A DNA stretch of 64,000 nt from Phyllostachys edulis (GCA_036346405.1 CM070562.1:112132412-112196411), one strand, 5' to 3'. Numbered from the stretch's first letter, positions 23,966 through 35,305 are shown. The notes: generated by a model from the sequence alone, not told the origin. Numbers and translations are program-made.

Positions 23966-24192
23966 CTGAGAATCACACTAGTCATGTAAATCTTTGAAAT
24001 GAAGATTCTTCCAGTCGTTCTTTGAAAACATGAAGCAATACAATTCCTGGAGGCATGTCAGAACAAAATATAAGATTGCATAAGGAAGGTGATGGAACAA
24101 CGCATACATTTTTAAAACTGAAATAGAACAGCAATGTCATAGATCACGTGGAAATTATTTTTAGATGCGGTTAGTTATGAAAATCAGTAAAC

Positions 24193-24295
24193 TTGTCGGC
24201 GAGTTGAGGATGGCCGGCATTCCTTGCGCTTGTAGCAGCCAGCTCCCTCGATCCGATGAGGAGATCCGGCACGGCAGCAACGTTCGCTCCGTAGT
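24193..24295 (-). pseudogene. Exon-like fragment, product not recognised
   Basis: A GC-rich 103-bp segment lies between TTTCACTAG| and |GTTTAC splice-like signals on the minus strand. Its open frame contains YGANVAAVPDLLIGSRELAA and TSARNAGHPQLADK. It is in the same orientation as, and ~230 bp upstream of, the ACL5-like fragment, and the two could derive from one captured segment. I do not recognise the protein. Confidence 0.35.
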
Positions 24296-24476
24296 CTAGT
24301 GAAATGAAATACTCCAGTAAATATTTTGTCTACGCGCGATTCCATTCAGAAATGAATGGGCTCGTAGGTTCTGATTGAAATCTCTAAGGGAGGAAAACTA
24401 ATAGTAGCTATAGTATGAGGGAATCACCAGCTCCTGTTCGGAGAGGGTGGTAATCTGGGCCGCATCTGACTGTAGC

Positions 24477-24806
24477 TGTTGGAATTAATACATGCTAGGT
24501 CTAATTTTAATTCTAATTAATTTCTGAAAAATCTCAAAGACTCATGTGCACGTGCTAAAACTGTTTAGTCCCATATAGAGAGATGAAGGGGAGTTACACC
24601 ATTTTATAAGATGGAACGTGGTAGCCCCTCTTGTGGAATTGGAGAGAGCCAATACACGCTCGCTTCTTCCGTCACGAAAGCGGTCTTGATCTTGATGCGT
24701 CTTGTGAAAGCGTGTCGAGCGGTAGCGCTTTTTCTTTATCTATTCAAAATCAAACGCACCGACTCGTAGTAATAACATTAACGAACGGCTGGTAGTAACG
24801 GTTCAG
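24477..24806 (+). repeat. Truncated 5' LTR of the second copia element
   Basis: Homologous to 27307-27656, sharing GTGCACGTGCTAAAACTGTT and GGTAGTAACGGTTCAG. Homology stops at 24806, where integrase sequence begins. Confidence 0.85.
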
Positions 24807-24807
24807 A

Positions 24808-26765
24808 CTATCACTTTCATACTTGCGCACTTGGGGTTGTTTAACGAAAGTCAATGTGTCAATTCCAAAAAAGCGTAAGCTTAGACCAAAAACCGTGGAT
24901 TGCGTCTTTCTAGGCTATGCTCACCATAGCGTTGGATATAGATTTCTGGTGGTGAAATCTGGAGTACCTGACGTGCTTGTCAGTACAATTATGGAGTCCA
25001 GAGATGCTACATTCTTTGAGGATATTTTTCTGATGAAAAATATGCCTAGTTTATCGAGTCAGGAGCCTGATACAACTCATGAACCTGCCATTCCAATGGA
25101 ATATTTTGAGCAAACCCCTGAGCAAATTCACGAGGAGGAAGACAATGAAACTCGAGGAAGAGTAAAGACAAAAGATCGCTTGCGATCTTTTGATCTGATT
25201 CATTAAGTACCTTGTGGGTGATACTTCAAGTACCATTTCTGAAGCATACGCTTCTCCAAATGCAGAATACTGGAAGGAAGCAGTCCGTAGTGAAATGGAT
25301 TCCATTATCTCTAATGGAACTTGGGAGATCACTGAGCGTCCTTATGGTTGTAAACCTGTAGGATGTAAGTGGGTGTTCAAAAAGAAGCTTAGGCCTGATG
25401 ATACTATTGAGAAGTACAAGACACGGCTTGTGGCCAAGGGTTATACCCAAAAGGAAGGCGAAGATTTCTTCGATACTTATTCACCTGTGGCTAGATTGAC
25501 CACTATTCGAGTACACTATCTCTGGTTGCCTCACACGGTCTTCTCGTTCAGCAGATGGACGTTAAGACGGCTTTCCTAAATGGAGAGTTGGACGAGGAAA
25601 TTTACATGCAACAGCCAGATGGATTTGTAGTAGAGGGTCAAGAAGGAAAGGTGTGTAAGTTATTGAAATCTTTGTATGGTCTTAAACAAGCATCTAAGCA
25701 GTGGCATAAAAAGTTCGATAGAACTTTAACATCTGCAGGCTTTATTGTGAATGAAGCTGACAGATGTGTGTATTATCGCCATGGTGAGGGCGAGGGAGTC
25801 ATTCTATGTCTGTATGTTGATGACATACTGATCTTTGGGACCAACCTTAATGTGATTAAGGAGGTCAATGATTTTTTGTCTCAGAATTTTGAGATGAAAG
25901 ATCTGAGAGTAGCTGATGTTATCTTGAATATCAAACTGTTGAGATGTGATGATGGTGGGATTACATTGTTGAAATCCTATTATGTGGAAAAGGTTTTGAG
26001 TCGTTTTGGTTATAGCGACTACAAATCCTCTCCAACACCTTATGATCCTAGCGTGTTGCTTAGGAAGAATCGGAGAATAGCCAGAGACCAATTGAGATAT
26101 TCTCATATAATTGGTTCACTCATGTATTTAGCTAGCGGTACCAGGCCTAACATCTCATTTGTTGTGAGCAAACTAAGCCGTTTTGTTTCCAATCTAGGAG
26201 ATGATCATTGGCATGCTCTTGAGAGGGTAATGCGCTATCTAAAGGGTACTATGAGCTATGGCATTCATTATACCGGGTACCCAGTCTTCGGAGGGTTATA
26301 GCGATTCAAACTAGATATCCGATCTTTGATGAGATTAAGGCCATAAGTGGATATGTCTTCATACTTGGAGGTGGTATTGTTTCATAAAAGTCTTGCAGTG
26401 CACCATCTTAACGAGGTCAACAATGGAAGCGTAACTCACAAAGATTAGATATCGCCATCGTTGAAGCCGAATGGCTTCGTGAGCTCTTGATGGATTTGCT
26501 AGTGGTTGAAAAACCGGTACCGACTATTCTGATGAACTGTGACGATCAGACAGTGATCGTCAAGGTGAACAATTCTAAGGATAATATGAAGGCATCAAGA
26601 CATGTGAAGAGAAGGCTGAAGTCTGTCAGAAAAATGAGAAACTCCAAAGTAATAGCTTTGGATTATATCCAAATAACTAAGAATCTGGCAGATCCCTTCA
26701 CAAAGGGTTTATTACGGAATGTGATAGACAATGCATCGAGAGAGATGGGTTTGAGACCTACGTGA
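24808..26765 (+). pseudogene. Copia integrase end, reverse transcriptase and RNase H (broken)
   Basis: The integrase C-terminus reads YLRTWGCLTKVNV and TVDCVFLGYAHHSVGYRFLV. Reverse transcriptase begins at AEYWKEAVRSEMDSIISNGT and includes GCKWVFKKKLRPDD, KTRLVAKGYTQKEG, MDVKTAFLNGELDEEIYM, LYGLKQASKQWHKKF and the catalytic CLYVDDILIFGTN (near 25810-25845). RNase H is degraded but ends with NLADPFTKGLLRNVID and a stop at 26765. A stop at 25206, a frameshift near 25515 and a stop at 26301 break the frame. The core motif is intact, so decay is moderate. Confidence 0.88.
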
Positions 26766-27306
26766 GTTATACCATAGTGGTAACCCATCCTATGTGATCA
26801 GAGATCCTGTGAAGTAGGATTGGCGAAACAAGCTATTGGTTAACTGGGAGGAGAGTACCTTTATAGACCCACTCCATTGGAGATGCAATTCTCTCCTAAA
26901 TCAGATGGCGAGTTGATTTTTATCTTAATGTGTTCTCGTGGCTTGTTTAAGCAAAGATGATGTCCTCTGAGCGCTCTTGAAAGAACACACCTATATGAGC
27001 CCGATCGCTAGTCACAGCCTATGAAATAGGGTAATTTCTAGGAAGCTCATGAATAGGCTAGAGTATGACTTATATGCTCCAACTCATGGGATGCTGGCGA
27101 CCTAGTATCGCTTAAGAACTTAAGTGAAACTTATTCACACAAAACTGTCAATTCAAGGCTTAGTCCATTGTGCAGTTGTGGATAAGTGTAGCTTCTGTTC
27201 TAGGTGGATGTTCAACCTTAATCGGTCTCCATCAAAACACTGGTATATTAAAACAATACCGTGGATCAAGGCATTTCACATGTGCCCTTGGGATCTGGTG
27301 GGGGAT

Positions 27307-28321
27307 TGTTGGAATTAATATGGGCTAGGCCCAATTTTAATTCTAATTAATTCCTAGAAAATCTCAAAGGCCCATGTGCACGTGCTAAAACTGTTTAGTC
27401 CCATATGGAGAGATGAAGGGGAGTTACACCATTTTATAAGGGGAGTTACCCTTGTGGAATTGGAGAGAGCTAATACACGCCAAGACGCTGCTCGCCGCTT
27501 CGTCGAGCCGAAATGCCGCGTGCCGTGTGTGTGTGGCGCTGCGATGCACGCCAAGAAGCGTGTCGGGCGCGACGATTTTCTTTATCTATTCGAAAATCGA
27601 AATGCACCGACTCGTAGTAAATGGCATTAACGAACGACTGGTAGTAACGGTTCAGTTACTAGTGATTAATGGCTGCGGTTAACACTGGTTGATGGCGAAT
27701 CAATGGCAACCGTTTTCGTGGAGAATTAAAAGCCTCTGGCCTCTTTGTTTTTGGCTATAAAAAAAGAACACAGAACTGGTTATTCTCTAATCGAATCCTC
27801 TCTGAGAAAGACTAAGGCAGAACTCTACTGTTTTGTTGCTGTCTCTGGCGATCTCCATCCCGGCGAGGTGCGTGTATGGCCGCACCGGGAGAGCAGGCCT
27901 CTGGAACCCTCGTCCTTGAAGGCTTGCACGAGCGAGGACGAATATGGTTTTTGGGGAGCGTTCGCGCGACTGCTCGTTGCTTTCTCTTCATCCGATTCTC
28001 TGCTATGTCTACATCAACTGCACGACTACTACCACGACGTCCACTACGCCATGACGAACGACGACCTCATCAAGACTCCTGCTGCTTCTTCTTCTTCCAC
28101 TGAATCTGGGTATGGCTATCTCACACTTGTTGCTTGGTTAGCTTTATTTTCTGTTTTTTGCGTTGAACACTGAGATATGTATGCTAGTTTCTGTCCTTCT
28201 AGAAATTCGTATGGCTATAGTGTTCTTGATTACCTACTTTGTGAAAATGGCTAGAGTAATTTCCATGATTTATCTAGCATATTTCTAGATTAAAGTAATT
28301 CAAAAAATGCTTATATATTCA
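27307..28321 (+). repeat. 3' LTR of the second copia element (end approximate)
   Basis: It starts TGTTGGAATTAATATGGGC after a purine-rich tract. It includes a TATAAAAAAAG promoter-like box near 27756 and runs to about TATATATTCA (28321). With the 5' LTR truncated, the right boundary cannot be proved. Small open frames inside are not real genes. Confidence 0.7.
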
Positions 28322-28632
28322 ACGGCGAGCTTGTCGCTCTCTGCAATGCCATCAAGACTACGACACACATGGGCGTCATGGTAAGACGAGACGAGAGGAG
28401 AGGAGATGAGGGCGGCTCGATAAGGAAAGGCGTGAAGGATAGGAGGGCCGCAACAGCCTCTAGATCGATCAGACCGAGATGGCTGAGCCAGGAATTGAAA
28501 TTGCGTTATATGAGAGGGCCAAATAGCAGAAATATAGACAAAATTCTATAAATTACAAAATAATGCAGTGGTAAAATCTGGATCATAGAGGGCTCTGGCC
28601 CCTACCAGTCCCCCCTCCGCCTCTGGAGACAG
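28322..28632. other. No gene recognised
   Basis: Short segment between two LTR elements; no coding signal. Confidence 0.4.
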
Positions 28633-29160
28633 TGTAGAAGAGTCTTGTTGTGTTATTATCTGATACCCCTTCTTATACGCAGCAGCCTCTAGATCAGATC
28701 AAGGTTGCGAGATACGGCACGAGCGTGTATGATATCAAGAACGGAGAAAATGAATCCCGTAGAGAGAACATAATAATAACGACAAAATAATCACAACGAG
28801 AGAGAAAGATTTGGCGAAGCCGGCCGCAAATTTCTTAAACACAACCTCAAAAGATTGTACAGGGATCGTCCCTCTCTCACAACCCTCTTGAACCTTTTAA
28901 GACCCTCGGATACTTGCTCTATACAAGAATCTAGTGCTAAAAAATAACCTAACATCTAATCCTCTCGTACGCCTCTTGCTTTTGATGAGTTGGTTTTTGA
29001 CTTGTGTTTTCTATGGCCACCCCTCTTGACTTTATATAGTGTTCCCTAGTTATCCTCCAAAAGGAAGTAGGAATCATAATATTAATAGGATTATGATAGG
29101 AATCCTGGTAGAACACATCTAGTCCTAGTAGGTTAGGATATGAGTCACCGATACTCAACA
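28633..29160 (-). mobile_element. LTR of a minus-strand element (528 bp)
   Basis: On the minus strand it begins TGTTGAGTATCGGTGACTC directly after a purine-rich GGTGGAGAT tract (polypurine tract at 29161-29169). It carries a TATATAAAG box and ends near CTCTTCTACA. A short homologous piece at 30419-30450 may be the start of the other LTR. No pol domain lies between them, so the element is deleted or non-autonomous. Confidence 0.6.
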
Positions 29161-30450
29161 ATCTCCACCTTGACTCCTATCTGTTGAATTCACTGTACTC
29201 CTTCAAGAATTCGCTCCAAGTCGGCTCCGCTATTTTTGTTTTTCCATTTTTTTCCTTTTTCCTCCCACCTTTAGGAGTACCCCCACCACAGGGGTCTATG
29301 CACATCACCGCAATGTATGTGTCGATATCCAGACTAACCTACCCAGACCCTCCACCTAAGAGCTTCTTTGTTATGTAGTTTAGTTAACCATACCCCATGT
29401 TTCTACGACCCTCCATGCCATAGGTTTGTACCGCCTCCGAGTTTCACCTACTTGTCGGTACCGCGTGATTGGTCCCACCATGTTTTCCTTCCTCCAACAG
29501 CTCGTACCTTTGCGTTTGCGACTGCTGGATTTTGCAACCGACTTTTCAGTTCTGCACATAACTGCAGAAGATATCTAAGTACCTACCGTTGACGAGACGA
29601 TTTTCTTCTCCTGACCAGAATTTTTATCAGACCTCTTATTGGCTACTCTTCCCTTATGATTACTCATTAATCGGTATCCTCCATTGCTCCAGATACTTTC
29701 ATGATTGTCTGCCCTTTGAAAGTAACTCGCATGGCTTCACCTCAAAGTGATACCTTACAACCTTCGAGTCCAAGCGACCTCATAGATATTATATTCCTTT
29801 TTAAGTCAGGAACATACCAAACTCTCGTTAGTGTTACCAAATTTTTGTTGGCATTACCGAATATTGGTAGCAAACCAAACAATAGCCAATTTTCATTGTC
29901 GTTACCAAAATTTGATTTGGTTCACGTTGGTAATAAACCAAACATGTCCTTAGCTTGGCCGCAATCCAAACAACGTTCATTTTGCTAATTTTTTGTTTTG
30001 CCTAAGTTTTGGCAATACCAAATCAATTGGACCCACTCGTCTATAGGCTCTGTTGATCATAGGGTGGTCGTAGTTGACCCGGTCGTAGAAGAGCTTACGA
30101 CCATAGGGTAGTCGTAGAATAACTTACGACTGGATAGTGATCGTAGAAGAACTTACGACTATGAGGTAGTCATAGCAGGACTTGTGACTATAGGGGTGGT
30201 CGTAGAAGAACTAATGATCATCTGGTTGGCTTCTCCCTTGTAAATATATGGGGTATACTCAGGGACCATATGACGTCATATTTACCCACAATAAGAATTA
30301 TAGATAAATAATAAAATAAGAATTATTAGATTCTCGTTAGGTTGCAAACCAAACAGTGGTCGATTTTTATTGTACTAGTATTTGGTTTGGTTATAAAGAT
30401 AGCAAACTAAATAGCCCCTTGTAGGTTAGGATACGAGTTACCCGTATTTG
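29161..30450 (-). mobile_element. Internal remnant of the minus-strand LTR element, with later insertions
   Basis: No protein domain is readable. The stretch includes text about 'ACCAAAC'-rich repeats (29810-29950 and 30330-30415), reminiscent of a non-autonomous DNA element, and an internal minisatellite (30063-30220). The GTAGGTTAGGATACGAGT piece at 30421-30438 matches 29130-29147 with few differences. Confidence 0.4.
30063..30220. repeat. Palindromic minisatellite, ~30-bp units
   Basis: About five units of roughly 28-43 bp each carry GTCGTAG...CTTACGAC arms, for example GTCGTAGAAGAGCTTACGAC. Units are imperfect. Confidence 0.7.
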
Positions 30451-31072
30451 TATTTGTTTGATACGTTGTCTAGTCTCGATCTTAGTCGCTTAAAATTTTT
30501 CACTGGGCGGCCGGTGTATTTTCTTGTGTTTCACTGGCCCATGTCTTGGATTTGATTTTCACTGGTGAGGTGAAAGCCTCTGGTGTTGTTTGCGTTTTCT
30601 TTGTGTTGTAGCGTGCAGGAGATGGGGCCCAGGAGTAAGACGCAACAAATAATGGTGACCACCGCACAATGATAATGTCGCCACCACTGTGTCCGTGTGT
30701 GTTAAGAGTAGTTGAGGCCTGAGAGAAGAAAGAAAGCAGACTCTGGATCCATCGACGTGGAGGAATCATCGTTAATTCGTCAGAAAGCTGTACATATATA
30801 TATATATACGTCCGGCTTCATTGCGAGTGGAGCGGACTGGAGTGGTAGTGGTACTGATGATGGAATGGATATAGACGTACGCGCGTCATGGACGTCGATC
30901 GGTGCCGTCTCGTCGGTATCGTGCGTGCGTATATCACTATATCAGCGCGCGCCACGCTAGCAGCTAGCTGGTCACTCTTTCAATGTCTAAACAACGACAG
31001 CAGCGGTCTAAAATGCAAGTGAGCCTCCGCAAGTAGTCAGTCCATCAGATCAGTACTCAGTACGTTACCACC
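30451..31072. promoter_or_regulatory. Upstream region of gene 2
   Basis: Non-coding sequence ahead of the gene 2 start. TATA-like strings (GTATATCACTATATCAG, about 30928-30944) lie ~130 bp upstream of the ATG. No specific operator was identified. Confidence 0.3.
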
Positions 31073-32377
31073 ATGGCCAACAACAACAACGGAGAGCCCA
31101 AGCTCCCCGACGCCCAGCAGCTGCCGTCCCTCCTCGCCGCCGCCCGGTCGTTCCTCCGCGGCGACCTCGGCCAGGTGGACCCCGATCTGCCCTCCCTCGT
31201 GTCCGTTCTCTGCTCGGCCGGCGCCGGCGAGTGCTACCACAAGCACGGCACCTTCCTCGCCCACCTCCTCGATGTGTACCGCATCCTCCGCCTCTGGGGC
31301 GCGCCCGACGCCGTCGCCCGCTGCGGCCTCTACCACTCCGCCTACTCCAACTCCTACGTCAACCTCGCCATCTTCGAGCCCGACGTCGGCCGCGACCACG
31401 TGCGCGCCATCATCGGCGCCGAGGCCGAGCGCCTCGTGCACCTCTTCTGCGTCGTCCCGCGCCACACGATGATGCACGAGGACCTCCACCACCGCTACAC
31501 CGACGCCGAGCTCAGGGCCCACCTCGCGGCGTCGGAGGCGTCCGTGGAGGCAGCCAGGAGGAGCGGCGCGTCGGACGCGTCGGAGCCGTGGCGCAAGAAG
31601 CTGCGGTCGATCCTCCCGCCGGAGGGCGTCGTGGTGCCGCACATCCGGACGGGCGAGCCGGTGGCGCTGCCGCGGAGGGTGATGGCGGTGTTCATCCTGA
31701 TGACCATCGCCGACTTCAGCGACCAGTATACGGACTACCAGGACAAGCTGTTCGCCAACGAGGACGGGCGGCTCGAGTTCCGCGGCGACAACTGGGGCGC
31801 GCTGTGGCCGGGCAGCGGCAAGCCGGGGCTGTGGATGAGCGCCATGTCGAGGCTGGCCGCGCTCTACAGGCTCGTGGCCAGGGACGAGGAGATCATGTAC
31901 ATGGAGACAGATAATAAGCTGGCCGGCCGCGACGACGAGGACCTGGAGCTGGTGATCCCACCGGTGTTCGACGGGTGCAGACGGGTGCTGGACCCCGGCG
32001 AGCAGACGGCGGCGAGGGACCTGTACTGGGAGGCCGCATGCAGCGACGACGGCGGGAAAGGCATGATGAATTGGAAGGGGGTGGAGGAACTGCTCAGGCA
32101 GAGCATCGAGAAGAACCCGTTCGTGGGAGAGCCTCACCTGGTGCTGGCGCAGGTGCTGCTGAACACGGGGAGGTACGGGGAGGCGGCGGCGGCGGCGGAG
32201 GAAGGGGTGCGGCTGCTGCTGGAGTGGGGGAGCAGCTGGGACAAGAGGATGTCGTGGGAGGGGTGGGTGTCGTGGGGCAGGGTGATGAGGGACAAGGCCG
32301 AGGAGAAGGAATGGCCGCGCAGCGCATGGGGAATCGTCAACCTCGGCCTCGTCAGGGGATCCTCCAACCACCCATGA
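31073..32377 (+). CDS. DUF6817 / HD-like protein, gene 2 (intronless)
   Basis: A single uninterrupted 434-aa frame whose start has a strong context (ACCACCATGGCC). The N-terminal half carries the HD-like pattern CYHKHGTFLAHLLDVYRILR (H56, H58, H64, D67), GLYHSAYSNSYVNLAIF (H88) and IADFSDQ (D214, D217). A central segment reads GRLEFRGDNWGALWPGSGKP and the acidic DEDLELVIPPVFDG follows. Residues ~335-405 (VEELLRQSIEKNPFVGEPHL, VLLNTGRYGEAAAAAEEG) are TPR-like. No signal peptide or membrane segment is seen, so a soluble location is likely. It is the tandem paralogue of gene 1, same strand, ~8.5 kb downstream. Its coding sequence is continuous (CACATCCGGACGGG) where gene 1 has its intron. Family membership (plant DUF6817, HD-like fold) is recalled knowledge; biochemical function is unknown. 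Confidence 0.92.
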   Translation: MANNNNGEPKLPDAQQLPSLLAAARSFLRGDLGQVDPDLPSLVSVLCSAGAGECYHKHGTFLAHLLDVYRILRLWGAPDAVARCGLYHSAYSNSYVNLAIFEPDVGRDHVRAIIGAEAERLVHLFCVVPRHTMMHEDLHHRYTDAELRAHLAASEASVEAARRSGASDASEPWRKKLRSILPPEGVVVPHIRTGEPVALPRRVMAVFILMTIADFSDQYTDYQDKLFANEDGRLEFRGDNWGALWPGSGKPGLWMSAMSRLAALYRLVARDEEIMYMETDNKLAGRDDEDLELVIPPVFDGCRRVLDPGEQTAARDLYWEAACSDDGGKGMMNWKGVEELLRQSIEKNPFVGEPHLVLAQVLLNTGRYGEAAAAAEEGVRLLLEWGSSWDKRMSWEGWVSWGRVMRDKAEEKEWPRSAWGIVNLGLVRGSSNHP

Positions 32378-32499
32378 TGCATGGCAAGATCCGCCATCCC
32401 ACTTCCATCCATCGCCTGCACGTACACGCATGCATGTTGCTTGCAAACCAGTACTCCCAAGTACTTTGTTGGCCTCAATTCTGCTACTGCTAGGGTTTA
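32378..32499 (+). other. 3' flank of gene 2
   Basis: Probable 3' untranslated sequence; no further signal. Confidence 0.4.
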
Positions 32500-33100
32500 G
32501 TTTGTCGAAGAGTTCGTGTTAGAGTTAAATAAGTTTGTGTTAGAGTTAAATAACGAATTGTATGAGGGTCGGACTCTACTTTGAGACTATAAATAAAAGA
32601 TGTGAGATCCTAGAGGATACACATATAATTCCCGAAAAATCCACAAGGTATCAGAGCCATCCTCACCACCCAACTCTAACTCCAACCGTAGTCACCTCAG
32701 ATCCGCCGCCGCCACCGCCGCTATTCAACTCGGCCGCTGAGCATCGCCAGCTGCCACGCGCCATGCATGGCGTCTTGAGGCCTCACCGCCATGCTGGTCA
32801 CTCAGACACCAAGATCAGCACGGCTACCCTTCGCAGGAAGCCACCACTGCTCCCTCCTCGTGAGCTCGAGCCAGGAGAAGGAGATTCGGGAGAAGACGAC
32901 GGGAGAAGAAAGGGAGAAGAAAGCCTGGAGAAGAGGCAACGCTCAGGAGAAAGAAGCCGAACCGAATAAAGAGAAAGGCAAGGAGGCTGATTCTGTTTGG
33001 AAGAAAGAAGCCAAACCGAAGAGAGAGAGAAACATTTTGATGCTACGGCTCTTCTGCATGATTTGGGTAATTGCGAAGTCAGTTATCCAGGTTCAATAGA
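32500..33100 (+). mobile_element. Copia-like LTR end, primer-binding site and leader remnant
   Basis: GGTATCAGAGCCATCC at 32648-32663 is a classical initiator tRNA-Met primer-binding site. The preceding AT-rich segment (with two copies of GTGTTAGAGTTAAATAA at about 32517-32553) would be the LTR U5/R end, and the following CCGCCGCCACCGCCGC tract a gag leader. No gag or pol coding sequence follows. Confidence 0.5.
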
Positions 33101-33254
33101 ACGCTGATGCGTGGAGAATTGCCTGATCGTGGGAGATACGCGTGGCATATCTTAGCAGTAATTGGCATTACTCTGGTTGTTGGAGAAGATGACCCCTGAG
33201 GAAATTGAGGTTGCGAGGAAGGAGGAAGAAGCTGCAATAAGGGCGATAGAAGAA

Positions 33255-33522
33255 AAAAGGAATGCAGATGTCTATACCACGTAGGATTTTTTATGACGTG
33301 GATGAAAGATAATGAAGAGAAAGAAAGATGTCAGTCTACAACTCAGAAATTAATATAGCACAAGAAACAAGAAAAACATTAAAAGATTGTGTATTCTATA
33401 AAGACAACTAAAAAGACAACAAATTGCCTATACCATCAGATGCACCGCTTTTTGTCTTTGTCTACAGTGACATGAAGAGTTCTTATAGACAAAGATTCTG
33501 CTCATACCATCAGACATGCCCT
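33255..33522. mobile_element. MITE-like element, copy B
   Basis: Shares TTAAAAGATTGTGT and CTATAAAGACAACTAAAAAG (33381-33416) and ACCATCAGA-type ends with 47738-48033. The right end reads CATCAGACATGCCC followed by TTA. The left end is poorly defined. Confidence 0.5.
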
Positions 33523-34685
33523 TAGTGCCTTGACAACTGTTAATTTGTCTGAGATAGAAGAAGAAGAATCAAGGTAACAGGTAGCTAAAATTTCTTTCCA
33601 TCTTAATGATTCCATGTGACCAAGTGCTGCTGCTTGCATCCAGACTTGGGGATCGATCATTCAACGGCCGCAACTTGTAATTTTCCACGGATCGAGGAGA
33701 CTAGCTAGAGTCGTTTTAATGTAGATATGTGCAGCCGGGAAATGGATTGGAATGCCAGCCAAACTATAGTTATTGGATTCGTTATAAAATCTTGCGAATC
33801 ATGAGTCAAATTTATCGAATCCGAACCGATTTATAGTACAAGATTCATGTTTACAGTAGATATTGAAAAAAAAGATAGTGAGCTACGAACTCGAATCCCG
33901 TAGCTGTGACTCAGAGTAACCGTATTTCTCGTAACTACATGCAGATGCTAGTTGTAGACGTACCGAGCACACGGTCAGTCACAGGTTGGATGTTGAAGGA
34001 AAACTCAAGTTTCGTACCGTGACTAGAGTCGTAACTACAGGCAGTAGAGCACAGAGTCAGTCACAGGTACACTATATGACTGCTACTGTCACATGCATCT
34101 TGTTTTCACTCTAGACTGACGGACGTAGCAAGCACGGCGAAACAGAGACACCGGTCCATCTGATCTGCACATGTACAGCACAGCAGGTCACTTATTCATT
34201 GCTAGTTTAGTCATTCGCTCCATCAAACAAGCTAGACCTGGTTCAAAGGATGAAGGACCTGCAAGCTAAAGTAGCAACCACCCGTACGCGTAGCCATCAA
34301 TGGCAAATTGGCAATCGAAATCACCAGAGAAAAGGATATGCATGGAGGTATTTTTTAAATAATACATTTTTAAAAATATATATATAAATAAATAGTAAAA
34401 AAAGAAAATTACAAAACTAGATCAATTGGTGATGAGAGCACATCATTGATTGAATTAATGACAGACTTCTCTAGTAATATGTGCCTCCTCTAGATAAGAG
34501 CAATTTAGGGATTTAGTCTCTGTCGCCAATTGAAATGGCGACAACTCTCCATCATCAATTCAATCGGCCCCAGATGTTTAATTTTGTAAAAAAAAAACTA
34601 TTTATTCCTGTAAATCTTTTTTTAATGTATTATTTTAAAAAAATCATGCATGGAGGACTTGTATTGAAGGCCATAAGTTTAAAAG

Positions 34686-34686
<1 letters not shown>
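33523..34686. other. No gene recognised
   Basis: AT-rich intergenic DNA; no coding or structural feature that I can support. Confidence 0.4.

Positions 34687-34754
<68 letters not shown>
34687..34754. repeat. (TA)n microsatellite
   Basis: An uninterrupted TA run; an open frame through it is artefactual. Confidence 0.95.
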
Positions 34755-34755
<1 letters not shown>

Positions 34756-35305
34756 TAGAAATCTCGTGCGCCATGGCGCATGGAGTTGAACGTGTACGAT
34801 TATGATTAGGACAAAGAAAATGCCGGAGATAGAATAAAGGGAGATCTAACTGATAATTCTAAGCACAAAAGCAACAATTTAATGACAAAGTTGGTTGTAC
34901 GTACTAATGCACATAATCTTTCATTAGTAATTTTGAATCTTTTGTCAGCAATTCTAAATCGATATAAAAATCACATAGCAGAATGCTCTCAGATTAACAC
35001 GAGTAGGATGGTACTATATACAACATTTGTCACTTCATTAACATCTTTCTCCATACTAACTAATGTGATTCTGGAAGGAACAATTGTACCCACTATCTTC
35101 GTAATTGTTGATGTCTTTGACAGCTTTCCATCTCTTACGGTGGTCATGGCTGTACATGTTATGCTACAGAAGTACAAACAAAGATGTGGCGATTAAAACT
35201 GAAAACATTTCAATTAACAGATTAAGTTCTTCTTGAGAAGAACAAACGAATCATGAATACTACATGGCTTGAGAAGATGTTTACCTCGCACACACCATGC
35301 AGAAG
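34755..35305. other. No gene recognised
   Basis: Open frames exist on both strands at 34882-35196, but neither shows a known domain. Confidence 0.35.

Larger units (their letters stand above)
24477..28321 (+). mobile_element. Ty1/copia retrotransposon with 5' internal deletion
   Basis: It starts with an LTR fragment (24477-24806). This joins directly to integrase C-terminal sequence, so the rest of the 5' LTR, primer-binding site, gag, protease and most of integrase are missing. Reverse transcriptase and RNase H follow to a stop at 26765, then a non-coding 3' region, a purine-rich tract (GGTGGGGGA) and a 3' LTR beginning TGTTGGAATTAATATGGGC at 27307. The two LTR fragments are alignable but diverged, especially in the middle, so this is an old copy. 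Confidence 0.85.

Noticed and set aside
31037..32446. 469-codon open frame antisense to gene 2
   Set aside because: It mirrors the GC-rich coding strand of gene 2, is rich in Arg/His/Pro and has no domain; a shadow frame.
34535..34789. Frame encoding a long Ile-Tyr repeat
   Set aside because: It is the translation of a (TA)n microsatellite.
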